Origin: Bugula neritina
Lineage: Eukaryota; Bryozoa; Gymnolaemata; Cheilostomatida; Bugulidae
Reading direction: 5' to 3'
Assembly: GCA_964035545.1 (NCBI GenBank)
Contig: OZ037765.1
Span: 4,833,698-4,897,697, forward strand
DNA: 64,000 nucleotides
Made by a program: the position numbers and the translations under genes. The first letter of the stretch is position 1, and every line of letters begins with the position of its first letter. This document shows, piece after piece, positions 29,001 to 38,100 of this stretch. The notes beneath the pieces were generated by a model. The model saw nothing but the letters and a program-made list of their open reading frames with translations. It was not told where the DNA came from and did not search any database.

Positions 29001-31631
29001 AGCCGGGAGCAAACGCTGACTCCCATACATTCCAACTTTGATGCTGTTGGGAATGACAACTCCCGAAACGCTGCTTCTCCTCTAGCTAGCGGTGAAAAAT
29101 TTGGCAAAAAGGTTAGTTGAATTTTGTATTTTGAGGTTTCGTTGCTGATTGTCATTGTTTACATCTGCTCATTGACTGCTACATTTATTCAATTCAAATT
29201 AAAATGTGTCTATAAAATACTTGCCAAGTTGTTGGTTAAATATTTTTTCACGACTTTAGAAAAAGAAGAAACATCACATAACGAGCTTTCAGTTGTTTGC
29301 CAATGATGTGCGAAGAGGTATTCAAGATGCAAATCCTGGAGCGTCATTTGGTGAAGTCAGTCAGCGAGTAGCTGCTAAGGTATGCCGCGAATCTCGAGTG
29401 TGTCTTACGAGTTTCACGAGTGCGTTTGCCAAAGGATCTGTTCTTATTTGCTCATTATTGTGAATTGTGAGCCAAGATTTTACTTTGGTGAAGTGAAAAG
29501 ATATTTCTGTGTAATGTAATGTGTTAATGTTTTAGATTATACGAATGCAGGTGATTTGTTGAAGTTTACTGTTACATTATTCATAAGTTTTTTCTTTGAA
29601 CTATTTTACACATCACTTTTTGCTATCTAGAATGATGACTACGTGTTTATGTTTGTTATATGTGAAAGGTTTTGTCTACTATTTTTTTTGAGCTGGCTGA
29701 GTTAAAATTTTATGCCAAATTTTGCCAGTTGCTAGTATAGAACTCAGCGAGTTTGCGCATCTCACGCACTGCAGCAGGCATTGTATAGTAAACACTTTCT
29801 GGTGTAGTGGAGAAGTTTACCTGATGAAGAAATCCAAAGGTACAAGGAGAAGTCTGTACAACTTCAGAATGAGGCTAAAGCTAAAGAGAGAGCCGAGGCT
29901 ATGGAGGCAGCTGCGAGGGCAGCACCCGCCCCGACTCAGTTCAACAAGGATATGTTCGCACAGCCTGGGCCACAGGCTATGCTCTCTCAGCCCCCGCACT
30001 TTCAACCCTCTCAACAGCCTCAGTTCCAACAGTTTTCACAGCAGCGTATGATGCCGGGTTAGTCACATGATTACAATTTCTTTTAATTGTGTTTAGTTTA
30101 ACAGTTTAAACAGAAAGAAAAGTTGTTTCTCTGTAACCTTTACTATTTAACATAGGGGTGCGGCACAGGGGTGTGATATAGGGGTGCGGCACAGGGGTGT
30201 GATATAGGGGTGCGGCACAGGGGTATGACACAAGTCATGGGGTTCGAGTTCTGGCCATGATGTCAGGAAGAGCATCTTGTCATAATTGCTCTTGTTGCAT
30301 CAGGTAAAGCCTCAAACCATGTCACCAGTGCAGAGACGCAGTTCTTAGCCCATTTAAATACCTTGTTGTCAGGGTTTCTCACAGCGACTTGAAACAAACG
30401 TGATTATAGAGGTGTGCTCTAGCTGGTTGATGAGCTCAACAAGTTGTATAGGTTATGTTTATATATACACAGGAACGGTGATCATACCAGGACAGCCGAT
30501 GCAGCCCGGCTATGCACCCAGACCCATGATTACGGCGGATGGTCAGCAGTGGGTTCCAGCCCCTGCTGCTCCGGGACAACCCCAGCCAATGTACACCAGT
30601 CAGAGCCCTATGCCCCTGCACACCAACATGCCACAGTACCACTCACGACAGAACATGACAGGTGGGCTAAGTGTCATGGGGAATAAGTCATCTTTCTGTT
30701 TGGGAAACTCAGACATTATTTCTTGCTTCTAATGAGGTACCAAAATCGCTGCTGGGTGTATTTTAGGGTCCCCGATGCACAGACCTAGTCCTGCCCAGAC
30801 CCCAGACTCTAATAACCCCCAACAGATGGGACAACCGATGCAGGTGTTTCAGATGACACCGGTCAGTCAAGTACCTGCTATGGCAGGTCAACAGGTGTCT
30901 GTAGCCACACCTCCACAGCCACCTAGACCACCCAGTCCTAAGTTTGTCAGTGTGGACATGCCACCGCAAAAGATTACTCATTCCAGCGTTTACATGAAGT
31001 ATGTTATGTTTTAGTTAATTGTATTGTTGTTGGTTGAATCAAATAATATTTTGATGTATATTTTTCTATTAGTAGAAACTCTTTTCGAAGTGCAGTCTAT
31101 AAATCTAATTGTTATTACATAAAATACATACTCAATTTACTCAATTAAAAAGAAGTGAATGAGATACTATTATATTGCTATTATTTCTGTCAACTTTTTA
31201 GCAAAGACATTAGCTGCACATCATTGAAAAGATAACTCTTGATAATATCTAAATGCTGTAAAATTATGAGACAACTGCTAGTCATGTTAGGCATCTAAGG
31301 ATTTTATATTTCATTTACAGTCACTTGCACTTATCCCCGCAATAACAGATTATAAAGCATTGTGTAAAGCACAGTGGATAGGTTACAACTGATGGACATG
31401 TTTTTCAGGTACATTGGAGGATTGAGAGGGGATAATCCCGTAAAAGTAAGCAATTGGGAAAGAGAATTACTGACTGAAAAGATGATGGAACCGCCAAACC
31501 CTAGTCTTCTACCCACACATTGGCTAGCTAATGGTGCTGGGGCTCATGGCGACGCCCTCAGTGCCCTTCACGCACTCAGAGATGTTATGGTGCAGGACAC
31601 ACTCAAACTCAAACGGGCTTACCAGTTGTAA
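14005..31631 (+). CDS. PBRM1: polybromo-1 (BAF180), PBAF chromatin-remodelling subunit, complete (31 coding exons)
   Basis: Exons: 14005-14100, 14300-14397, 14750-14897, 15174-15401, 16109-16368, 17032-17253, 17788-17956, 18621-18683, 19679-19772, 19914-20080, 20264-20395, 21403-21578, 22159-22285, 22564-22731, 22967-23104, 23418-23476, 24645-24768, 25193-25393, 25934-26019, 26341-26479, 26604-26705, 27029-27262, 27374-27567, 27913-28088, 28337-28512, 28935-29111, 29260-29379, 29808-30057, 30473-30661, 30767-30998, 31409-31631. All phases fit; 1655 residues (human about 1,690). Domains: BD1 (about 35-135), BD2 (140-265), BD3 (330-425), BD4 (500-605), BD5 (620-725), BD6 (745-850), BAH1 (900-1020), BAH2 (1090-1250), HMG box (1318-1385), a Pro/Gln-rich stretch and the conserved tail with LPTHWL and LRDVMVQDTLKL. 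BD2-BD5 keep the Tyr-Asn pair that contacts acetyl-lysine (EYNEPGS, EYNADES, QYNEDGS, IFNEPES). BD1 has YYQ instead, as the human BD1 has YY, and BD6 has Ser (KISRSDS) at that site. The protein targets PBAF to acetylated nucleosomes. It is divergent from GNL3. Confidence 0.95.
16579..16685. repeat. dispersed repeat, copy 1 of a ~100-bp pair
   Basis: About 100 bases from TTTTTGGTAGTTGTCTTCTT to GGAGCTAGAAAGTTGTT, found again with few differences at 21767-21866 in another PBRM1 intron in the same orientation. It shares AAGGGACAAGGCTG and AAATGAACATATTTAATGGA. It does not resemble the tRNA-like SINE. A run of ten G follows this copy at about 16686. Confidence 0.75.
17294..17780. repeat. minisatellite filling a PBRM1 intron inside bromodomain 3
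   Basis: Almost the whole intron 17254-17787 (534 bases) consists of short words ACTATACATACTATACAGTC and TCTATACTGTACTATACAGT arranged in higher-order repeats. The array runs to within a few bases of the acceptor AATGTAG. Because the units lack stop codons it is open in all three plus-strand frames, but retention in the PBRM1 frame would read CGG TGA and stop at once. Confidence 0.9.
20786..20840 (+). repeat. divergent SINE body fragment
   Basis: Contains TATTGGTGATGTTCAAGAAG then GCATCTGGTCACAATTGCTC, a diverged match to the body of the tRNA-derived SINE seen intact at 27663-27868. No tRNA-like head remains. Lies in a PBRM1 intron. Confidence 0.5.
21767..21866. repeat. dispersed repeat, copy 2 of a ~100-bp pair
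   Basis: Second copy of the element at 16579-16685, same orientation, within the intron 21579-22158 of PBRM1. The two differ by substitutions and a few bases of insertion in the A-rich middle. Confidence 0.75.
22335..22525. repeat. degenerate tandem duplication (~100 bp) in a PBRM1 intron
   Basis: Two diverged copies sharing GATTAATTTG, TTTTGTTTGGTAAA and AAAGT(T/C)AAGA words in the same order, one around 22346-22420 and the next around 22440-22520, just before the bromodomain 5 exon at 22564. Confidence 0.5.
22736..22966. repeat. ~20-bp tandem repeat in a PBRM1 intron
   Basis: Tandem units of GTACTTGTGTGACTTGAGGT with variants (TTACTAGAT, TTGGTGTGACTT). It fills the short intron 22732-22966 from donor to acceptor. 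Confidence 0.85.
23516..24275. repeat. 17-bp minisatellite in a PBRM1 intron (over 40 copies)
   Basis: Array of TAATACTGTGCTATTAG alternating with TAATACTGTACTATTAG and TAATACTGTACTGTTAG, so the higher-order unit is 34 bases. It spans about 760 bases of the intron 23477-24644 within the bromodomain 6 coding region. Confidence 0.93.
24770..25100. repeat. pyrimidine-rich intron stretch
   Basis: Strongly T/C-biased plus strand (words TATTCTTTTCTGTTTTCTTT and TTTTATTCTATTTCTTTC) across the intron 24769-25192. It acts as a very long polypyrimidine tract before the acceptor ATTTCAG. The translations of this stretch are Phe/Leu/Tyr-rich artefacts. Confidence 0.7.
25690..25932. repeat. 28-bp tandem repeat ending at a PBRM1 splice acceptor
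   Basis: About eight copies of a 28-base unit containing TTTATGTAGCTATAGTTTGC and TGTCTCTG. The last copy changes TATGTAG to TATGCAG and that AG (25932-25933) is the acceptor of the exon at 25934, so other repeat copies carry near-identical potential acceptors. Confidence 0.85.
27663..27868 (+). mobile_element. tRNA-derived SINE-like element (best copy)
   Basis: The 5' head resembles a tRNA gene: GTGGTCTAGGGGTTAGAGC (A-box region) and, about 30 bases on, GGGTTCAAATCCC (B-box, T-arm). A body follows with ATTGGTGATGTTGGGAAGAG, CATAATTACTCCTGTGTC, TTTAACAAAAAACTCTCAGG and a tail ACTATAAACTTGTGTGAGTT. Further copies occur in both orientations at 30232-30415, 35405-35565, 38636-38795, 43924-44118, 47799-48007 and 56590-56785. 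Lies in the PBRM1 intron 27568-27912. Confidence 0.8.
30154..30231. repeat. 26-bp tandem repeat, three copies
   Basis: Three near-identical copies of AGGGGTGCGGCACAGGGGTG plus TGATAT in the PBRM1 intron 30058-30472, directly before a degenerate SINE copy. Confidence 0.85.
30232..30415 (+). mobile_element. degenerate SINE-like copy
   Basis: Diverged copy with GGGGTTCGAGTTCTGGCCAT, GATGTCAGGAAGAGCATC and GTCATAATTGCTCTTGTTGC, then TTCTTAGCCCATTTAAATAC and GGGTTTCTCACAG. The tRNA-like head is mostly missing. Plus orientation. Confidence 0.65.
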
Positions 31632-32225
31632 AGTTATTGTACAGTTGTCTTTGTCGTATTCCAATTTATTTGCATGTATTTGAGACGCATTCTAATTTGA
31701 TTTTAATTGCTCCCTACTCAGTTATTTTAGCCTATTTACGTTCCTCTCGTCGTAATGTAGTTTTAGAAATGTTGAACATATAAATTCACCATTTATAAAC
31801 TTACTGTGTTTTTTATTGTGTAGATAGCTTTTCTCTTTATTTTGTATTATATTTAATAGCAATTATAAACATTTAATTCAATTGTAAAAAACACAGGTAC
31901 AGTTTCATTTAATGAAGAGTAGGTTTACTTGAATATTTTTAGTTTTATTACACTTGTAATGATGTACTGACATACACACGCACACCTTCAATTGTGAAAT
32001 TATTTTGACTAGTGGTTTTGTTAGTTGTACCCAACACAATTCTGTCGTTATCTCATCTTTAAACAAATCAAAGCTACACACCAACCACACAAGTAAAAGA
32101 GGTGAATATTCAACAAAATAGTTGGAGTTGTGTGTACTGCATACTAAACACATTTGACCTTTTGCTGATCGTACAGGTAAAATCAAGCTAATCTATACCT
32201 GCACAAATTCTAATATGTAACTTGA

Positions 32226-32231
32226 AATAAA
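32226..32231 (+). terminator. candidate polyadenylation signal for PBRM1
   Basis: AATAAA 595 bases after the PBRM1 stop and about 230 bases before the next start codon on the same strand. Usage is inferred; the intervening 31632-32461 interval holds no other feature I can see. Confidence 0.3.
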
Positions 32232-32461
32232 TAATTTTAATTCATGCGTGCATGGAACAATATAATGGCATTGGATTTTCATATACATCTTGCAAATCAA
32301 TAGTGACTATAAAATGAAACAAATACATTATGATGATCACTGGATGTGAAATATTGATTGTCTTTGTTGGAAATATTGATGTAAATTTGTATTGTTTGGC
32401 GAAGGAAAACACTTGCAGACAGCTAGCTGTGGTAGCCATTAGCCATTTCTATTTTCACAAC

Positions 32462-34250
32462 ATGTCAGCAAGATTGTTCACCTCGTTTCTGGTTATAGGA
32501 GTTTTTCTCCTGAGTCGTACAGGTAAAATTAACTAAAGTATAAGTAGAATTATGTTAGATATTATGTTGTAGGACTTCTTCCATTCTAATATACTTCTGT
32601 ACATGTATTGGTGCACCATATGATTACTCTTTTAATGAAATTAACTAAAATTGTTAGTCAATTCATATATTTTCATTATATTATACTTTAGTTTTAAGTA
32701 AGCAACTGACAACCGGATCAAAATCAACGGAGTATAGCTTTTCAATGGTGCAACATTTACCATGCAGCTCCTTGCATCTGCTATTACTTTTGAGTCAATG
32801 CTGTATTGAAAGTTTCCGTCGTCTACATGTAAAATAACAAACTTTAAAGGAAGGGCTTCATTCCTAACCTGTGTTTATATGTTGCAGTTGACAGTGAGAT
32901 TTTGAATTACGACAACCCCGACTGTGTAATAGACGACTCACTTCCACCAGAACAAGAAGGAAACTATGTGGACTGCAACACGCCAGAGTCGATAGCCGAT
33001 AATAAAACTCGATGCTGTCAAGTTGAAGACTCAAAGGGTTGCTGTACCAATGAAACTAAGTGTGTAGAAAGAGAGGCATACGCTACTAGCTTCAATATTG
33101 CCCTTGTAGTCATGTGACTAAACATTAAATGACTTAAGTCAATTCTATCTAATATCAACATAACTTTGTATGAAATACTTTATGAAAGAGAACATCATAT
33201 CTTAATGAATATGTTCAACTGATATATAGTGAAATCAACTGTAGTGATAGTTTGCTTCAAATTGCATGTTTAATATGTTGTAGTGCGAATAAGATGGTTG
33301 CCATAGGAACCAGTATTGCTGTCATAACAGTAGCTATAGGGACAGCCTGTTTCATTGTATTCTGGTGTAACCCGGATACTCTGCCTTGCCTCAAGAAATG
33401 CCCGTAAGTATTTAGTACATTTGATTGAGAAAAGTCATAAGAGGAATAACAAAAAATTTCAATAGCAAAAGTTCTTTAGTTTTTTTCAAGAGCTTTGACT
33501 AGGGGTGCAGGTTAAAATTCTAGCTAGATCATGAAATTTTTGCAACATTTTTCATTTAGAACACGGGCTATTCTCAACTTTGCTGTAGATGCTTTCTTTT
33601 GTTGTCCATTTTTATTATTAAAACAATGAGAGATTTTGAGCCATGTAAGTTGGCAAGTTGCTAGAAAAATCTGTAACATTATGAAATACAACATGTAGTA
33701 TACTAACATACAGTGTTATAGTAAATAGTGGAATAGATATAGCTACAGTGTACCTGAATTCTTACTGCCAGTGCAGTTTAGTTATTAAAATAGTAAAATG
33801 TTTTCTCCATCAAATGATACTCAAAGTTGTGTTTTAATATTAATGTGCAAGAAAAAGAGAGTTGTAACTGTTCCAATACTAACTTTTTCGGTTTTGAAAT
33901 TATTTTTTATGCTTTGCTACATGAACTTATCAATTGCTATCACCATCTCGGAGCATTATTTAGTAGTATTGTAAGTCGGAAACACAATGAGATGTACATA
34001 TACAGAACATGACCTACAACATGTGGCTTCGTGTAGGTGTAAATGCTGCCACAGAGGCACCAATGAGTTCAGTGGAGAGATGACAGATTTGACTGAAGAC
34101 ATCAAGAAGATAGGGATACAAAACCAGAACTATCTGAGAGAGCCCGAAGAGGATGAGTTTGCTCCACCAGAAAGGTATGACATGCCCGAAGAGCTCAAAG
34201 GAAAAGTAGAAGACGATTGGTGGGGTTCCCCACAAGGAGCTGCTTTTTAA
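32462..34250 (+). CDS. unassigned small cysteine-rich type I membrane protein (4 coding exons)
   Basis: Exons 32462-32522, 32888-33113, 33284-33403 and 34037-34250 join in phase to give 206 residues ending at TAA 34248-34250. Seen: a hydrophobic N-terminus MSARLFTSFLVIGVFLLSRT (probable signal peptide); an acidic ectodomain of about 70 residues with C..C...RCC......GCC....KC spacing (RCCQVEDSKGCCTNETKC); a hydrophobic span (MVAIGTSIAVITVAIGTACF, about 100-125); a cysteine-rich juxtamembrane stretch CLKKCPCKCCHRG, a likely palmitoylation zone; and an acidic Pro/Glu-rich cytoplasmic tail ending DDWWGSPQGAAF. The layout recalls Shisa or WBP1/VOPP1-type adaptors (Cys-rich ectodomain, one span, short tail), but I see no motif that decides the family. 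The start could extend to an upstream in-frame ATG at 32330, but the chosen one begins a good signal peptide. Confidence 0.7.
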
Positions 34251-34657
34251 ATGCCCATCACTGTTCACCAACTGACAACGAAACTGACAACAAAGCTGAC
34301 AACAAAGCTGACGAACTTTAATCTTCAACGAATACATTGTCACAGATGTAGCAAATTCGATCACTTTTAAGTCACAAAAAATTTGTTGGCTATCAAATTT
34401 GGTACCACAAGTTTACTCTGTGGCTGCAATTAGCTGTAAGTTTAACACAAGCAACAGCTATTGATATCACCAGTGTAGATTTAATTGCTATTCATAAGAC
34501 TATGAACTACTATAGAAAGAAATTTTCACTTTATTTTGCTACTTGAACCAAATATTTTCTTATATACATCACATATATAACCTTTTCTGGCGATACTTTG
34601 TATAATTATATATATATATCATATATTTTTACAGAGCAAATCAACGACAGGCATTCC

Positions 34658-34663
34658 AATAAA
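34658..34663 (+). terminator. candidate polyadenylation signal for the small membrane protein gene
   Basis: AATAAA 408 bases after the stop codon. The interval 34251-35132 between this gene and the convergent TRAPPC9 stop shows A/T-rich sequence, including a TATATATA run near 34605, and nothing else. Confidence 0.4.
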
Positions 34664-35132
34664 TATAATGTCAAAGCACATTGAACAACTATTTAATAAT
34701 ATAGCAAGATACATGCGGTACTGCATTAAATATTGATTAAAAAATAAGGCTGCAAGACTGGAATGTTTAGCTTGTATATAAAAGCATATAATTTATGTTA
34801 ACAAATGCTAAGCTATCAATACTGCCATAGATTAGTGTATAAAATGAATTCATTAATCGTTGAAAGTGATGGGTATTAACATCTAGTTCTAACTTCTGAC
34901 ATCTTGAAAACCTTATAGAATTCTACGAGTCAGGAAATTGTAATATAATGCCTAATCATCTACGTACTAAAAATAACGTATACTGTATAAGAAATATATG
35001 TATAGCAATGACTTGTGATTAATAAAAATTCAAAAGATAATTCTCAAATGAATTAAGACTGGTTTGGTGACTGGTGCAGGTGAACACCATTTGTATCGGA
35101 AAATTTTGCTTATTGATTATTTGTTAGTCGAG

Positions 35133-38100
35133 TCATGTGACGTGAATAGCAACGCCTGAGTCAATATTGAGAATAGGTTTACCATTGGTAACGCAATGAC
35201 ATTCTACAATAAACTGTCCACTATACAATAACATAATCACATGCTCCAGTTCAAGGCACTCTTCACTGTTGAACTACAAAAAGATCATATAAAGTTCAAG
35301 GTTGAGTTGGCTAAGACACAGAATCCATTAATATAATAGAATAATAATATAACATCATAATATAATGTAATATAACATCACCAATGGCCTTTGTCAGAGT
35401 TCGAGCTCTGACAAAGGCTATTGGTGATGTTAGGAAGAGCATCCAGTCATAATTGCTCCTGTGCCTCATCTGAATAAGTCCTTAGCCCAATTTAACAAAA
35501 AACCTCTCTATCAGGGGTTTCTCACAGGGATAGTGACTATAAACTTGCATGAGTTTTTTTTATAACAATATAATATAACAATAAAGTATAACAATATAAT
35601 ATAACAACATAATAATATAATATAACAATATAACATAACAGTATGACAATATAATATAACAATAAGAATGCACAGAACATACTAATAGTATACTACTTTA
35701 TCAAACCTGACATCGAAGACAATTATTAACTCAGCAGAATCGTGTCATTCAGTAATAATTTTACTTTATATTTGGTACAAAGTAATTAAAACATGGAAAA
35801 CTTTATCACAACATGGAAAAATTGACTTACATTTAGTCCTAAGTGTGAGGATTGACCTATGTGAATGAAACTAGAATTCTCCTGGACCTCAACACGGTTT
35901 GCAGCCACTTCCTTCAGCACCACTATCTTGAAAGTTACATTTTCATATTCTATTCCTGCATAAATCAGTAGCAAAAGCAAAAGTTAGATTGTAATCTTAC
36001 TGGAAGAAGCAATTGTAATTCTAATACCCAGCAGGCAACATGTAACATTTTTCTCCATGATATGTGCTTAAATTTTGCATTCAATTCAAGTTTGATTGAC
36101 TAGAGTAATATACAAGGAGTTACCTGAAATATTTGAGATTTTATACAAGAATTTGATTGGCTCCCCAACTAAGTATCTTGAGCAAGAATTCTTCGTAACT
36201 TGACCTGGGAACAGAGAAAGTGCAAGAAATTCAAAACAATGAAAGACATTGTTGAAGTTACATAAACTAAAGTTTAAAAAAATTCAAAACATATGAAACA
36301 CGTATAATATTAGATTGTAAGGCGCCGCGAAGATTGAAAACGTTCTTTTCTTGAACAAAGAAAAAGTTATAGAGGAGAGTATCTTGCAATAAACAGCAAA
36401 ATACCCAGCTGTAGTACTTAGTAATGCATACACAGGCCTACCTGAAACACTAAATGGTCTTCTCCTCACTTTATCAAGTTCTAGGTCACTCCAATGCAGC
36501 CTCTCAAATGACACTAGCCCCACTTTCTGCCTCTCTGCTGAAAACCAGTCTAGCTGAGAGTTTCTCCTGATAGTCTGTTTACACTCCTCTAAGGAGGCGG
36601 TACTGCCACATTTGGTGATGGAGCAGTGAGCCCTATAGTCAGTCATAGTACGATTGTGGTGTATTACACGGGGTAGAGCAGATATATAATGAGTTATTCA
36701 AAGGCAGTATGAGTATGACAGGCAGTGTGACAGACAGACAGTGTGACAGACAGACAGTGTGACAGACAGTGTGACAGAGTGATTAGGTAACAGAAAGTGT
36801 GACAGATAAACAGTGTGACAGGCAGATCATGTGACTGACACAGATAGAAAGTGTGACAAATAGTTTGATAGAACAGGTGACTGACAAAAGGACAGACAGG
36901 GTAAAGTGAGAGAAAGAGTAAGGTGAGAGAGGGTATGATGTTAGCAGATGGTGGATGAGTCACAGAACATGTTGAAGTAGGACTGTAGGCAGCTGAAAGG
37001 CTGACGAGGTGTTGGAGAGAGAGTGATACCAATTACAAATAAATTATTTTTTTTAAATTGAAAATTGCATCAAAATTACAAAAGGTAGAAGAAAGCAACA
37101 GAATCTTTTTCTGGCAATAAAATGGATTGGAAGACACAATAAAACATATATCATAAGTCTGTCTGGCAGAAGGATTGGAAATGATATTTAAAGCTTAATT
37201 TTGTTGAAAATGTTCATCTTTACATATAACATTGAGAAGAGTTATATTAGTATAACATAAGTACATAGAAACAATAATACAATTGTATGGAAAAATGCTT
37301 TAAATTTCTAACATGTCTGTATATTTTATATATAAGGATAGAGTAGCAGGCCTGTAAAAGGATAGTGACACACAAACAAGCATAATTTGCAAATATTTGA
37401 ATATTTAAGTTATAAACACATGCAGGAAAACTCTACGACAACGGAACTGTGTACAGCTACGTAAACATGCAGTAACTTGCGTTAGTAAACTAAGGTGACA
37501 CAAGTCCTAACTACAACAACAACGGGGTGTGTAAATATGTAGTCAGTTCAAGCATCGGCTAGTAGTGGGTAGAGAATATACAACTACCAACCCATTAGAA
37601 ATAGAGCTAAAACATAACAACATAGAGCATAAAGTAGTTCACATTTCAAACAGAGCTCTTTGGTATTGAACGGTCAACATTTATTTAAACATATGAGAGA
37701 AGACAACTCTGATGAGCAAACTAAAGCGAGGTAGAATACACTCACACACTGGCTGCTGGAAGAAAAGAAAATAACTAAAGTAGCATGGAGTTGGCAGGGC
37801 TACAAATTACAATTCATCGACAAAATAGTTAAGGATTTGCAATGGTTTGTTTCAAGTCATAAATTAGACATCAGTGACTGAGCTCTAGAGTAAAAAAAAC
37901 CAACTTCATTCAAAGGTTGACCAATATGTTACTCTACCAACTAAATTGACCTTTGATCAAATTTTTAGCTACATCCCTGTCTATATTGCTGAATTAAGCT
38001 AGCTACACCCCCGTCTACAACCCCCAGTTGACTTAGCTACACACCTGTCTACAACCCCCAGGTAAGCTAACTACACCACTACTTACCATTCAGACTGCAT

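Noticed and set aside
36694-37032. 112-codon minus-strand Ser/Leu/Cys-rich reading
   Set aside because: Covers GTGTGACAGACAGACA repeats; no match to TRAPPC9 and no fitting splice sites.
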